Assembly: GCA_900323505.1 (NCBI GenBank)
Contig: OOIN01000025.1
Location: forward strand, 620,001-684,000
Length of the DNA stretch: 64,000 nucleotides
Origin: Ustilago trichophora
Lineage: Eukaryota > Basidiomycota > Ustilaginomycetes > Ustilaginales > Ustilaginaceae
Reading direction: 5' to 3'
A program made the position numbers and the translations under genes. The notes beneath the pieces were generated by a model, which searched no databases, was not told the DNA's origin, and was given only the letters and a program-made list of their open reading frames with translations. Every line of letters begins with the position of its first letter. Positions within the stretch are counted from its first letter, which is position 1. Positions 33,502 through 44,087 of the stretch are shown here, piece after piece.

Positions 33502-36237
33502 ATGATTGCCGCCACTACCGCCGATAAACCTCGTTCTATGAATCGCTCCTGCATTCAGTGCCGAGAACGCAAGATCAAATGTGACCGCCTCGACCCTTGC
33601 AGCCAGTGCACAGCCAAAGGCGCCGCCGATGAGTGCAAGCGAGAGCTGCGAAAGAAGAGGGCAAAAAACAAGCATCCTTTTCCCAAACGAAAGAGCCGTA
33701 CAAATCCATCACCAACGACCGACAATGCTGCCACCATCAACTTTCCGCAACGCTCCTACAACGCTCAGTCTGGCCTCGACGCCGCAGGCTCAACGCTAAG
33801 TTGGGCAGAGAGACCCATGACAACCGCATCCCACCAGAGCGAGACCAGCTATACTCCTTCCAGTTCTGGTAAGGTCGTCACTCCCAACACATCTTCGTCG
33901 GTCCACGATTTTGCCTACTGTCCAGCGCACGTCAAGGATGCGGCTCACGCTCAAACCGGTCAGGCCACATACTCCAACGTGACCCACGAAGACGATACCG
34001 ACAATTTAAGCTCCAACGACTCGACCGATTCTGATAGCGATGATGCTTTGGAACCCGACAACCGTCTTCACATACTCGAGGCGAATCAACTCGTGCAGCT
34101 ACAGACCGCGCCGCAGCACAGGTGTCCCTTTGCTCTCAAAGATGTGTATGCCGAGTGGCGCACCATGTCGATGGAACAGCGCCGTGCATTGGTTCAAGAG
34201 ATCCGAGATGCTTTGCCGAGTCCGCCGCAGACTCTGCATCTCCTCCACGACGTCTATGTCAAGCGCATACATTCCATCCACGGCAACATCGTTCACATCC
34301 CCACTGTCCAAGTGGTTTTGACTGAATTGCTCACCGATCCCGTCTTTGAGCAACGCGACCGATATGCCTTTGGTCACATCACCACCGCGCTCTTGGTCAT
34401 CTTTGCAGCTCTCCGCTTCGCTCCACTCGATCGCACCTACACCTGGGCCAGGCGCGGCAGTACTAGCTCCCTAGTCGAAGCGCTCGGACAGAAGGAGATC
34501 CGTCAACGGCAGAGAAAGATCTACTCGCTCGTCAAGCGTATCCAACGCTTCGAGTCCACATTCACCTTTGGTAGCATCCCTGAGCTGCAGACCGCCGTTC
34601 TCATGCTCGCTGCCGGCAAGGGAACGTCTTCGTTCCTCGAGTCGCTCGCCGACTGCGCCATTCGCTCGGCCATGCGTATGCGTATCCATCGTTTGGGATC
34701 GTTGGAGAAGATGCACGATCCAAAAGCCAAACCCATCCAGATCATCACTGGAGAGATGGCGGTGCGCTGTTGGTGGGCACTGGTGCGTCGAGATTGGAGC
34801 CAAAGCAATAAGCACCGCACCTACCGCATCTCACCGGCGCAGTTCAACACGCGCCAGCCATTGAACTTGTTCGATGACGAGCTGCTTATCGTTCCGTGCC
34901 CGCGCTCGCACCTTCGCTCGACCTGGACGTACGTCAGCTACTCGTACGCTACCATCGACTTCGCCATCATGACTCGAACCCTCGTCGATCAGGTTAACGC
35001 GCAGTCAAACCTCGACGAAGGTCCCGATTCCACCCATGGATGGGGCTTGGCCTCGGTGTTTGGTCAACGACTCTCTGCGCCGCAGCGCGATTCTCTCGAT
35101 CAGATGTTCCAGTCTGTCATCGCCGCCTTTCCTGCTCACTATTCACTCGAAGCGCGCTACGACGTGGTGGGACTGGTCGACGTCGAGCGATGGCTGTTGC
35201 ATCAGCGACTTTTCTACCTCTTCCTGACGCTGCATATGCCACTTGTGTCGGAAGCGGCGCGGCCGCACGGAAGCCTGATGTATATGGCGAGCCATATTCT
35301 TGATATCCAGGACAAGGTGACCGACATTTGCACAAGGCTCGACAATTGCTACCTCACCACACTCCAGACGCTGCGTGCGTGTCTGGTGCTGCTTCTGGAT
35401 CTCTTCTTTACCGAAGCGTCCGTCAACATCAGCGGCCTGTCGCGACTGATGACGCGAAGGAAGATCACGGCGGCTCTGGACCAGATCCCTATGGATGTGT
35501 TGTCGAGCACGACCAAACTGTGCGTCCAGCTCGTCCGGATTCTTGTGACGCTTGAAGAGCAACATCACCGTTCGCAGGTTGGCTCTGGCGCCTCGGCTGT
35601 CAATGCGTCGCCCGTGACCACCGATGCAGTCCACGGCGCTGCTGTTGAATCGGTGGCCGTGGTCGACGCGGCTGTGCTGCGCAATCAATGGCATGCCACA
35701 TGCCAGATCCTTGATGTGCTTCTCAACGACGGGTACTGGCAGTCGTTCCGCAAGAATCTGCTTCAACTCGACCATCTTATTCCCGACTGGCTGCAGAAGC
35801 CCGTGCGAGAAGATCCCAGCGACTGGCTGCGGAAGCCCGTGAGAGGAGGGCCCAGCGACAACGCAGCGGAGGCAGTGGTAAATGAAGTACCATCCCAAGT
35901 CGCTTTGCCTTCGTCCACCCCTCGTCAACCAGCGAACATGGCACTGCCCCAGGCGTCATGTTCTTCGCGGCTTGAACGCGGCTTCGATGCGGGCGCTGCC
36001 GAGGCAGTGCTCGGTCCCATCGCTGATGTTGGCCTCACGTTCCCCTTTGATCCGAAGCTGTTGGAGGACTTGGACGTATCCGGCTTGGATATTGCCGAGA
36101 GCTCGTCGCAGCTTCCTCAGTTTGACATGGATCTGATCGGTCATCAAGACTTTGAGGGCTTTGGTAACTCGAGTCAGTCGATCGACTTCACCAAGATGCT
36201 CATGGATTGGCGGGTCGATATTCCTATCACGTCGTAG
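33502..36237 (+). CDS. Zn2Cys6 binuclear-cluster transcription factor
   Basis: A fungal-specific DNA-binding regulator. The product is 911 residues, single exon. The Zn2Cys6 domain is at residues 17-45 with Cys17, Cys20, Cys27, Cys33, Cys36 and Cys45 (C-x2-C-x6-C-x5-C-x2-C-x8-C), followed by a basic KKRAKNKH segment. A Ser/Asp-rich linker (to about 190) leads to a helical middle region, including AIRSAMRMRIHRLGS and MAVRCWWALVRRDW, that resembles the fungal transcription-factor regulatory domain. The C-terminus is acidic and hydrophobic (repeated F-D/D-L segments), a plausible activation domain. Before it lies a tandem duplication of 12 residues (DWLxKPVRxxPS) at 35785-35856. Target genes cannot be inferred from position. 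Confidence 0.92.
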   Translation: MIAATTADKPRSMNRSCIQCRERKIKCDRLDPCSQCTAKGAADECKRELRKKRAKNKHPFPKRKSRTNPSPTTDNAATINFPQRSYNAQSGLDAAGSTLSWAERPMTTASHQSETSYTPSSSGKVVTPNTSSSVHDFAYCPAHVKDAAHAQTGQATYSNVTHEDDTDNLSSNDSTDSDSDDALEPDNRLHILEANQLVQLQTAPQHRCPFALKDVYAEWRTMSMEQRRALVQEIRDALPSPPQTLHLLHDVYVKRIHSIHGNIVHIPTVQVVLTELLTDPVFEQRDRYAFGHITTALLVIFAALRFAPLDRTYTWARRGSTSSLVEALGQKEIRQRQRKIYSLVKRIQRFESTFTFGSIPELQTAVLMLAAGKGTSSFLESLADCAIRSAMRMRIHRLGSLEKMHDPKAKPIQIITGEMAVRCWWALVRRDWSQSNKHRTYRISPAQFNTRQPLNLFDDELLIVPCPRSHLRSTWTYVSYSYATIDFAIMTRTLVDQVNAQSNLDEGPDSTHGWGLASVFGQRLSAPQRDSLDQMFQSVIAAFPAHYSLEARYDVVGLVDVERWLLHQRLFYLFLTLHMPLVSEAARPHGSLMYMASHILDIQDKVTDICTRLDNCYLTTLQTLRACLVLLLDLFFTEASVNISGLSRLMTRRKITAALDQIPMDVLSSTTKLCVQLVRILVTLEEQHHRSQVGSGASAVNASPVTTDAVHGAAVESVAVVDAAVLRNQWHATCQILDVLLNDGYWQSFRKNLLQLDHLIPDWLQKPVREDPSDWLRKPVRGGPSDNAAEAVVNEVPSQVALPSSTPRQPANMALPQASCSSRLERGFDAGAAEAVLGPIADVGLTFPFDPKLLEDLDVSGLDIAESSSQLPQFDMDLIGHQDFEGFGNSSQSIDFTKMLMDWRVDIPITS
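35785..35856 (+). repeat. 36-base tandem duplication inside the Zn2Cys6 gene
   Basis: Two in-frame copies encode the D-W-L-x-K-P-V-R-x-x-P-S unit. The codons differ slightly, so the event is not very recent. Confidence 0.8.
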
Positions 36238-36679
36238 TTTTGGTTCTCGGTCCCATTTTCGGTCTCGTTCTCCTTTGTGTTTGTTCTTCTGTACTGTATT
36301 TGCAATGGTCGTCTTGTCTTGTTTTTTTTTTTTCGGGTCTCAATGCCATGTCACTCAGCATGTGTACGCACGCTCTTTTTGTCCGCGGGTAAGTTACCAG
36401 TTGAAAGGGGATGCCCAACTCTGCCTGGAGGGTCAATGCGCGTGAATTGGTTAAGATCTCAAGATGCCGCGAACTCACCAAACACGGCTGAATGCGCGCT
36501 GGGTGGAAAGGAGCACCAGCCCCTTGTTAAGAGCTGTCGGTGAGTTACGGAAAGCCGAGTCACTCGAAGAGAGTCATTGAGGAGGCAAAGCTGAGATTCG
36601 TATGGTCGATGTTACACTGAGGCAATGGAACTGCGGAGATCCGTGACAACTGGATTCTGACGAACAGGTGCGGTTTGGC
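36238..36679. other. Convergent 3' region, Zn2Cys6 factor / PEX11
   Basis: It contains a T run near 36322-36333 and no gene. Confidence 0.5.
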
Positions 36680-37426
36680 TTACTTGGACTTGGCGGCCGA
36701 GCCGTTGACGGCCCTCCACTGAGTGCGTGCGCCCATAATGGACGAAGCGAAACCGGCGAGACCGAGAATACCTTCGTCGAGGCCAAGGATGTCGGCGCCG
36801 GTGGCGGGGATGAGCCAGTCGAGAGCGTCCTGGGTCATCTGGTATCGGACTGCGGCCTGCTCGGTTGAGATCTGTGCAAGTTCGATCTTGCGATCCGCCT
36901 CCTTCTCTGCGGTAGCACGAGGGCGCTTGGCGCTGGCGGCACGCTGCTGAAGGACGTAGGTCTTGTAGCTACCGGAAGCGAGGGAGAAGGTAAGACCGAG
37001 GAGCCAGCATCGTGCGGCATTCTTCGAGATCCTGTCGGCGGTGGCCTTTTCGAACTGGTAGACCTTGGCACCGTGAATCCACTGGAGAGTGTCGAGGATG
37101 AGGTAGAAGCCGTAGCCGAGCTGTCGGCCGATGGCAGCGTAAGAAACGACAGGGTCCTGAATGGTAGTGGCCTTGAGGGCGGCCTGGAAGTGCTCGAGGA
37201 ACTTGCCGACACGCATGAGCTTTCGGCTGAGACCGAGCTGCGATTTGAGTGCGGTGAGACGTGCGACAGTCTGCTTGGTAGCACCCTTGCGGTATTCGTA
37301 CCAGGCGAGGAATCGAGCGGCATACTGAATGGTACGATAGGTCTTGTCCCTACCAACAGTGGTGGACCAGAATCGCAAGAGCTGCGAGAGATAAGGGTGA
37401 AGAATGATCTGCTGGAGTGCGGACAT
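36680..37426 (-). CDS. PEX11: Peroxisomal membrane protein Pex11
   Basis: Promotes peroxisome elongation and division by inserting amphipathic helices in the membrane. The product is 248 residues, typical of the family, starting MSALQQIILHPYLSQ at 37426. The conserved YRTIQYAARFLAWY and SRKLMRVGKFLEHFQ amphipathic segments are present, with a hydrophobic stretch near GFYLILDTLQW and a C-terminal segment DEGILGLAGFASSIMGARTQW. The longer frame upstream of this ATG is only the translation of trinucleotide repeats in the 5' UTR, so the internal ATG was chosen. No intron. Confidence 0.92.
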   Translation of the reverse strand: MSALQQIILHPYLSQLLRFWSTTVGRDKTYRTIQYAARFLAWYEYRKGATKQTVARLTALKSQLGLSRKLMRVGKFLEHFQAALKATTIQDPVVSYAAIGRQLGYGFYLILDTLQWIHGAKVYQFEKATADRISKNAARCWLLGLTFSLASGSYKTYVLQQRAASAKRPRATAEKEADRKIELAQISTEQAAVRYQMTQDALDWLIPATGADILGLDEGILGLAGFASSIMGARTQWRAVNGSAAKSK

Positions 37427-38097
37427 GGTGACGAATGTTGTACAGGAGGAGGAGGAGGAGGAGGAGGAGGAGGAGGTGGTGGTGGTGGTGGTGGTGGTGG
37501 TGGTGGTGGTGGTGGTGGTGGTGATCGTGATGGGGGTTGTTGATGATGATGATGACGATCGGCACACAAGACGAGTCAGGAAGCGGATATGAGTTGGTTC
37601 GACTTTCGAGTCGTGTCCGGGGTTGAGGCTTCTCCGCTGGGGTCCGCGCACAGCGGGAGAGAGAGAGAAGTGTGTGTGTGTGTGTGAATGCGCTCGCTCA
37701 GCCTTTTACCGCGCTCAGCTCGCATTTCGCATTTCACACGAGAATCTTGAATCCTCTGCCTTTTCGCACCCCACCCAATTCCCTTTTCTCGCCCGCCTCG
37801 CTTCCTTTTCTTTCAACCGGAATAGTCTCGCCCCGGCGCATTCATTCTCTCATTCGGCCCAAAATTCTGATATTGATTGAGACACACTGCTCGTAAACGA
37901 GACACGTCCAAGATTGCCAACCCAACAGAACTCTAAATTCAGGTGGTTCAGCATGTAACGACGGTGTGTGTAGTGACGCCAAAGGGGGCAAAGGACCGGA
38001 ATCAAGACAAGAAGCACGGCAGATAGGAGAGTGCAATACGGAGACTTCACCAGTGTCACACGTCAGGCCAAGGCCAAGAGCTACTCGCGAGACACGT
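37427..38097. other. Intergenic region with repeat-rich PEX11 leader
   Basis: It contains the PEX11 5' repeat tract, a GA run near 37658-37668 and a TG run near 37673-37686. No gene. Confidence 0.55.
37443..37522. repeat. Compound GAG/GTG trinucleotide microsatellite
   Basis: About 80 bases of GAG units directly followed by GTG (GGT) units, starting some 17 bases upstream of the PEX11 ATG. On the PEX11 strand it reads CAC then CTC units and would lie in its 5' UTR. Confidence 0.9.
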
Positions 38098-39681
38098 TCA
38101 GGCTTTTACAGACGGATTCGAGCCAACATGACGACCAGACTCCCCGTCTTCGCCCAAAGAATCGAGATCACGGCTGACCGAGCCATTGTCTTTGCCACTG
38201 GAGTCGTCCTCCGTAACGCTCTTGAAGGTGCTGATCGAAGGCTTAAGAGCAATGCTGTGATCCTGCTCTTGCTCGTGCTCGAGCATCTGTCTCTGGCACA
38301 GCTGATCCCCGTGCTCACTGCAATGTTGATTGACGTAAATGTCGATTGGCGCTTGATTCCGAATCATGTTGAGACCAATAGCGGTACGGAAGAGCGGGTC
38401 GAGACTTGCAACCGTGCAGAAAAGAACAATGCACGTGCACGACAGAATCGTGATGATGCTCACAGCAATGGTCGCATCACGGATCGAAGGACTAATGTCT
38501 CCCTTCTTTACCTCGTGAGGAAACGATTTGGCAACAATGTAGATCGGGACCAGTCCAAACAGTGGAATGATTGTCGCAAGCATGCTAACGTATGCCATCG
38601 CAAGCACCGTCATCTTCCAAGTTGCAAGGTTGAGGTGCGTTGTGTTGTTCTCCGACCTTGGCTTGCCTTTGGTGAGAAGCCAGAGCGCCTTTTGTAGAAA
38701 TCCTTTGCATGAAGCAGGAAGTGGCTCAGGCAGACGAGAGCAGGCATGTTCCACCAAACTGACCAGGTTGGGAACGCCGTACAAGACAATTGGAATCTGC
38801 ATTCCATACGCGAACCCTGCGTACACCAACAGATGGATACAGACGTATCTGTGGCATTCCATGTACGCTGCACCCACTCTACGAGCGGCCCAGATGAGCT
38901 CGTCGGACGCCAGAAGGTGCTCGCCGTCAAACGTAATTGGTGGCTTTGCAGATCTTACCACTTGCACCATGATATCAGCTGGTATGACATCGTGAGCGAG
39001 GGCTCTAGCGCGGAAGAATGCTCGACCAGATAAGGCTGTGATCGTAATTGTAGCTGTAGTGAACAGAACGCAGGGTAGGATCAACGTAGTATTCAGGACG
39101 GCAGGTCTCCTCGGTACAGGCAGGTAGATCCAACGTTTGTGCACCTGGGTTGCTGAACGGTGTGGTGCAAGTGGTGACCTCGGGCTACAGGCTAGGGTGA
39201 AGCCATGGCCGCTGACGAAAACGCCCATGACCAAAGGCCACCATGGCGTTGGAATGATCCACCACCATTCGAAGGTACTTCGGTTGGCAAACGAGAAGCC
39301 CGCAATTATAAACGCAGTAATGTCCCACAGAACCAAGTACGCCGTGACACCAACGCTGAGAACAAACACCGCGTTTGCCACATAATAGCGTCCGTAAGGA
39401 GAATCCTTTTTGGTGATGAACCAGATCTTGCCCAAACTCTTCTTCTTGCCGATCAGCCAGAAGCAGAGCGCGAAGGAACAGACTATCTCTACTTCCGTCG
39501 AAACGAGCCAGATACGGTTGCGGTTTGACTCGGGCTCGTAGATGAGCTGGAAGAGAGCCTTGACGACCTGACCGACCGTTTGACCGCGATGGAAAAAGTG
39601 CATGCTCTTGGGATCGACCGGATAAGACAGCGAAATCGGCTTTCCCGGCATAGCTAGGTCGGGTACAGCAAGGGCGCTCAT
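38098..39681 (-). CDS. Orphan multi-pass membrane protein (about seven helices)
   Basis: The product is 527 residues, single exon, starting MSALAVPDLAMPGKP. At least seven hydrophobic segments are visible, for example EIVCSFALCFWLIG, VFVLSVGVTAYLVLW, WWPLVMGVFVSGHGF, LILPCVLFTTATITI, LLVYAGFAYGMQIPIVLYG, MLATIIPLFGLVPIYIV and ITILSCTCIVLFCTVAS. A Trp-rich WWWIIPTPWWP motif sits between helices 3 and 4. The C-terminal ~90 residues are hydrophilic. The topology resembles a receptor or a lineage-specific family, but I see no STE3, STE2 or GPCR signature. Function unknown. Confidence 0.8.
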   Translation of the reverse strand: MSALAVPDLAMPGKPISLSYPVDPKSMHFFHRGQTVGQVVKALFQLIYEPESNRNRIWLVSTEVEIVCSFALCFWLIGKKKSLGKIWFITKKDSPYGRYYVANAVFVLSVGVTAYLVLWDITAFIIAGFSFANRSTFEWWWIIPTPWWPLVMGVFVSGHGFTLACSPRSPLAPHRSATQVHKRWIYLPVPRRPAVLNTTLILPCVLFTTATITITALSGRAFFRARALAHDVIPADIMVQVVRSAKPPITFDGEHLLASDELIWAARRVGAAYMECHRYVCIHLLVYAGFAYGMQIPIVLYGVPNLVSLVEHACSRLPEPLPASCKGFLQKALWLLTKGKPRSENNTTHLNLATWKMTVLAMAYVSMLATIIPLFGLVPIYIVAKSFPHEVKKGDISPSIRDATIAVSIITILSCTCIVLFCTVASLDPLFRTAIGLNMIRNQAPIDIYVNQHCSEHGDQLCQRQMLEHEQEQDHSIALKPSISTFKSVTEDDSSGKDNGSVSRDLDSLGEDGESGRHVGSNPSVKA

Positions 39682-40661
39682 CGCAAGTATTGGCGTATTG
39701 ATTCGAGGTAGGCTGATGTGCGAAACTTGAGCGAGGGGGAACTGATGTCGACGATGGCAGTATCAGTGGCGTTATCAGTCGCTCCATTGAAAGAAAGTTC
39801 GCGCTAGGAGGGACTGGGCTAGCTGACAGCTGGTACAGCGATGACATAAAAAAAGTCCGTAGAGCAATGAGGACAAGACGGACCATTATATAGCTCACTT
39901 GGCGATTCTACTCGGCACACGCAGCGCCTAGAAGCTTCGTGTGCGAATCAGAGACGGTGTGTCAGAACACTCGGATGGATTAGCTGTTCAAAGCCATCAT
40001 TAACGGAACCCGCCATCAAGAATAGCAAGGCAGGGGCGTGGGACATAGAAAACAATGGAGAAATGTGTGTTGGCGCAGTCAAGACACACAAGGAGCAAGT
40101 ATTCAAGAAGCGAGCGATCTGAGCCACTCTTTGCCGCGCAACCGGAATCACAACCGCCTGCGGAGCACAGATCGCCTTGGACTCGTCAACAATGCGAGTC
40201 CTTCTTCCAAAAGGGCGGATAATCCAACTTGCGAAGGCCTAAGCTCTGCAAAAGGCGAAGAGGCTGGTGCATTGGAGTGGGCAAAGATGCAGCCAAAATA
40301 ACCGAGACGACCGAAGTCATGTCAGGCAATGCGCCAAGCCGGACAATGTGTCGGAGCTGTGTGAGTGAACTGTCACCTGTCGGTAGGAGTAAAGTCGTAG
40401 GGAATAGAAGCGGCTGATGGGCCAGTTGCATGCTCGGCACTTCATGCACGTTTTCTTTCTGGCTCAGGGGAAAGCATCTGCCTCGGTAACCTGCATACTT
40501 GACAACCAAGAATGGACCTTGGCTTGCTCAAAGTTGGCATGAACTATCTTGAAATTAAGCGGTGACAAGGAAAATGCGAATGTCTGAGACGATTACAAGC
40601 AGTGAAAAACATTGTTGCTTTGTGCTTGTTTGATGCGATGATACTTCGCGGTGAACAAACA
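39682..40661. other. Intergenic region, nothing recognised
   Basis: About 980 bases upstream of the orphan membrane protein and downstream of RanGAP. No supported gene. Confidence 0.5.
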
Positions 40662-42926
40662 TTATTGAAGCAGCTCGCGGATAGCACCCCAAGCGGCGCG
40701 GAAGCCACGCTTCTTCTTTGTAGTTCCAGCCGGCGTGCTCGTCTGCTGGTCAAGCTCAGTCGAAGCTGGAACTGGAGTTGGCGATGAAAAGGCCTCTGCG
40801 GTAGCGTCTTTTGAGTAGAGCTCACCCGACAGATCCACAGAAGGGTCTACCTTTCCTGTGGGTGTCTCAGCAGCAAGAGGCACATCAGCTGCGGCGTCGC
40901 TGCCAATGTCGGCTTCTGGAATCTGGGCCTGAGCAGGTGCAGAAGCTTCAGCAAGCTGGGCAGGGGCCTCTTCAGCGGGCTGCGTTGGTGCTTGCTCAGC
41001 GACGGGCTCTTGGGGCGGAGCCTTGGCTTGCTCGTTGCTGGTCTCGCTCACGGGCTCGTTGGCGGGCTCTGTGGCCGGCTCGATCTCTTGCACTTGGACT
41101 CGGTCGTTGACGCGCACGTCGCCAGTCTCCTGGGCGACAGGAGCAGTTGCAGCGTCTTCGACTTCAAGTGCAGGGCCGGTCTGTGCAGCTGCGGCGGCGA
41201 CATGGACATTTGCAGTTTGGTCTTTGGCTGCCTCGGGCTCTGAAGCCTCTACAGCTTTGCTAGAGGAACAAGACGCAAAAGAGTCGCCAGATAACGCCGA
41301 GTTGAGGTAAGGCATGTATTGAGAGGTACAAGTACAATATGGGTCAGTGCGAACGTCAGACGGGAATACAGTGGAGATTTGCAGACATGCTTGACTCGGC
41401 CAACGAACACGACCAGTGCAACCATGGAGCAACTGCACTGGGTGTCGCTCAGAACTTTGCGGTGGGGCGAAAAGGCAGCGATGCAAGTTGCGGATGGGAT
41501 ATCTATGATTAAGATTCGAATGAATAAGGCGCTTACTTTTCGTCGACTACCGAGGTCTTTGCGAGTGCGGCGGCAAGCTCATCAGTCTCGTCGGGCTTGG
41601 TCTCGGTCGCTGCTGGCTCGGACTCTTGCTGCTCGTCGGCGTCTTGATCTTCGTCTTGCTCCTCGTCTTCTGCCTCACTCTCCTCGCCATCAGGATCCCT
41701 GTAGGAAGGAGAATATGAAATGAAGGGGGAAGTAAGTCAGCAGGCGACACCTTGGAAGCTGAGGCGTGGCATGTCAGGTAAGTCTACTCACATTTCATCC
41801 AGTTCAAGGAGAGCATCGTCGTGGCCGTGCTTTGCAAGCGCGCTCTTGATGTTTTCGATGCATTCGTCTTCTTCATCGGCCCAGTTGCCGTTGATGTCGA
41901 GCTTGGTGAGATTGGTCAAGTGAAGCTCGATGGCGCTGGCGAGCTGGTCAAGAACCTTGCGGTCGAGGTCGCAGTACTGAACCTGAATGGTCTCGAGCGC
42001 CTTGTTGGTACCGTTGGCGAGAGCGCCAAAGACAAGGGCACCACCCTTGGGCTTGAGGAGGCAGTCGGAGAGGTTGAGGGTCTTGAGTTTGGGCCACTTG
42101 GGAAGACAGGCGGCGATGGCGCGCGAGCCTCGGAGGGTGGCGGTGTTGTCCTGAAGATCAAGCACCTCGAGGTTGGGACACGAGGCGAGGCCGTTGGTGA
42201 TGGCCTCGATACCCTCCATGCGAATACCGTTCTGGAACATGCGCACCTCGACGAGGCCGGCGTGAGCAGCATAGGCCTTTGCCCAGACGGGAGCGGAGCC
42301 GTTCTCGAGACGGTTGCGTCCACAAATGACGGTGCGAAGCTTGGACTCAAGACCCTTTGCCTTCAAGTTTTGAGCAGCTTCGAAGAGGGCTTGGGCGACG
42401 ATGGTACCGCCTGTGATGCCGAGACCGTTGTTGTTGAGCTTGAGGACGGAGAAGCTGTGATTGTTCTTGAGGAAGTTGACCATGGGCTCAGCGGATCGAC
42501 CGCCAAAAGCATTGTCGGACAAGTTGAGCTCTACGAGACTGGTGTGGTCTGTGAGAGCATCGCAAAGGGCTCGAAGCGCATCGGGGATCTCGGTGATGAG
42601 ACGACCTGTGAAGATGTCAGCAAAGTCGGCGACCTGCAAGGAGAAGTAGGAATCGGCGATGAAGAGGAACGAATTGTGAGTTAGCTTGTGAGGGGGAGGA
42701 AGCGATTGATGAAGCGTTACTGCAAGCTTACCTTGAGGGTTGTCTTGTTCTTGAGGATATCGGCGAGAGCTTGGCATGCTTCAACACCAAGAGTGTTGCC
42801 TCCAAGATGGATCTCTTCGAGGTCTGTGATCTGTTCGAGCTTGTCGAGGTGGGGCTGAATGTCGGCCTTGGTATCGAGCTTGAGGCCCTGACCGACGAGA
42901 GAAAAGACTTTGGACTGGTCCGACAT
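40662..42926 (-). CDS. RNA1: Ran GTPase-activating protein (RanGAP / Rna1) with long C-terminal tail
   Basis: Stimulates GTP hydrolysis by Ran in the cytoplasm, driving nucleocytoplasmic transport. Proposed CDS is complement(join(40662..41259,41537..41698,41792..42633,42732..42926)), 598 residues. Exon 1 encodes MSDQSKVFSLVGQGLKLDTK and the first leucine-rich repeat; exon 2 holds the rest of the LRR array, with LNLSDNAFGG, LKLNNNGLGI, the arginine-containing VICGRNRLENG and VRMFQNGIRMEG. Exon 3 is a highly acidic tail. The last exon encodes an Ala/Glu/Pro-rich extension ending KKKRGFRAAWGAIRELL. All joins preserve frame with GT-AG ends. Yeast Rna1 is about 407 residues and stops after the acidic tail, so the final exon is the least certain part; it could instead be a separate small gene starting at 41315. 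Confidence 0.85.
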
Positions 42927-44087
42927 GATGTATGGTTCTAGATAGGAAGACGAGAAGCAAAGGGGAAGGGGAGAAGCGATGTTGGACGAACAACAACACC
43001 TTGTGTTACTTTGGACGGCAATCGGTTTTTCCACATCACACACGCACGCTCACATGCTTTTTTTTTTTTCTGTTCACAGCCCGATTTCTGCTTGCACCTC
43101 TTACCCGATGTATCGATCGGGCTGGCGTACTCGCGCGACATTATGGTCAACGATTTACTCACCATGAGCTGCGGCAACGTCGACTGGGCGCGTTCACAAT
43201 TCGAGATGACCGACGACGAGCGAGCCGATAATACACTCGATCTTTGGCCCAATTCACGATGACATTTGTATGGCTGCATTCTTGCTCTTCTCAATAGGTG
43301 AGATGGCATTGAGAAGAACGCTCAACGCAATCGACTCGAACATGAAAATTGAGATACAGAGTACAGTAGCATTCTCTGAGCGGGCCAGCAGTTGGGCGAG
43401 GATGGTGTGTGTGGCCTTGGACTGTGCGGTCAGGTGTCTCTCATCTCGCGCGCAAAGCCTGGGGTGGCGGGAAAATGTCTGTCAAAATCAGCACTTGGAC
43501 AGTGCGTGCACCCTTCTTCTTGCAATACAACTTGGTGAGAAATGATTAGAAATTCGTTCGCTCAAGATGAAGCACTACTCACGCATCTTGACAGAGACCA
43601 CATTCGAAATCAGAGTTTGTATTCAACTACTGTATTTCAAAAAACGGTGATAGAGGATCAACGCACTGTCATTCGCCCGTAAAGAGATGGGAGCCAGCAA
43701 TGATGGACTGTAGCTTTGCTTTGCAAAAATTTTTTCGCACCCTTTCTATTGCAGCTCAGTCGTTTTTGCTCAGTTTTTTCTTTCTTTTGTATTTTTTTTT
43801 TTTTTTTTCGGGGGCTGCGACTGCGCTCCCCTGGTCCTACCAACTCTCTGCTTCTCGACCTCTTCTGCTTGCCTGCCGACAGCGCTCACCCTGGTAGCCT
43901 CTCTGTCGCCGCCGCCGCTCCCTTGCTCCCTTGCTCCCTTGCTCCCTTGCTCCCTTGCTCCCTTGCTGCCTTGCTGCCTTGAGCTCGAGACCGCCATCCC
44001 AATCTTTGTACTCTACTTCCACCACCCATCCCCTTCCCTCTCCATCTCCCTCGTTCCTCAGCGCACCGACGCTAGTGTACAGTCAAG
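42927..44087. other. Divergent promoter region RanGAP / eEF2
   Basis: A 1.16 kb spacer with T runs near 43058-43068 and 43791-43808 and an 8-base tandem repeat near the eEF2 start. No gene. Confidence 0.55.
43914..43982. repeat. Octanucleotide minisatellite in the eEF2 leader region
   Basis: About seven to eight copies of CTCCCTTG in tandem, the last ones degenerate (CTGCCTTG). It lies about 105 bases before the eEF2 ATG and is probably transcribed leader or promoter. Confidence 0.85.

Noticed and set aside
40662..41315. Stand-alone 217-residue gene starting at 41315
   Set aside because: RanGAP exon 3 ends in a good donor, and a CTCTAG acceptor at 41260 joins this frame in phase, so a RanGAP tail is more economical; kept as an alternative.
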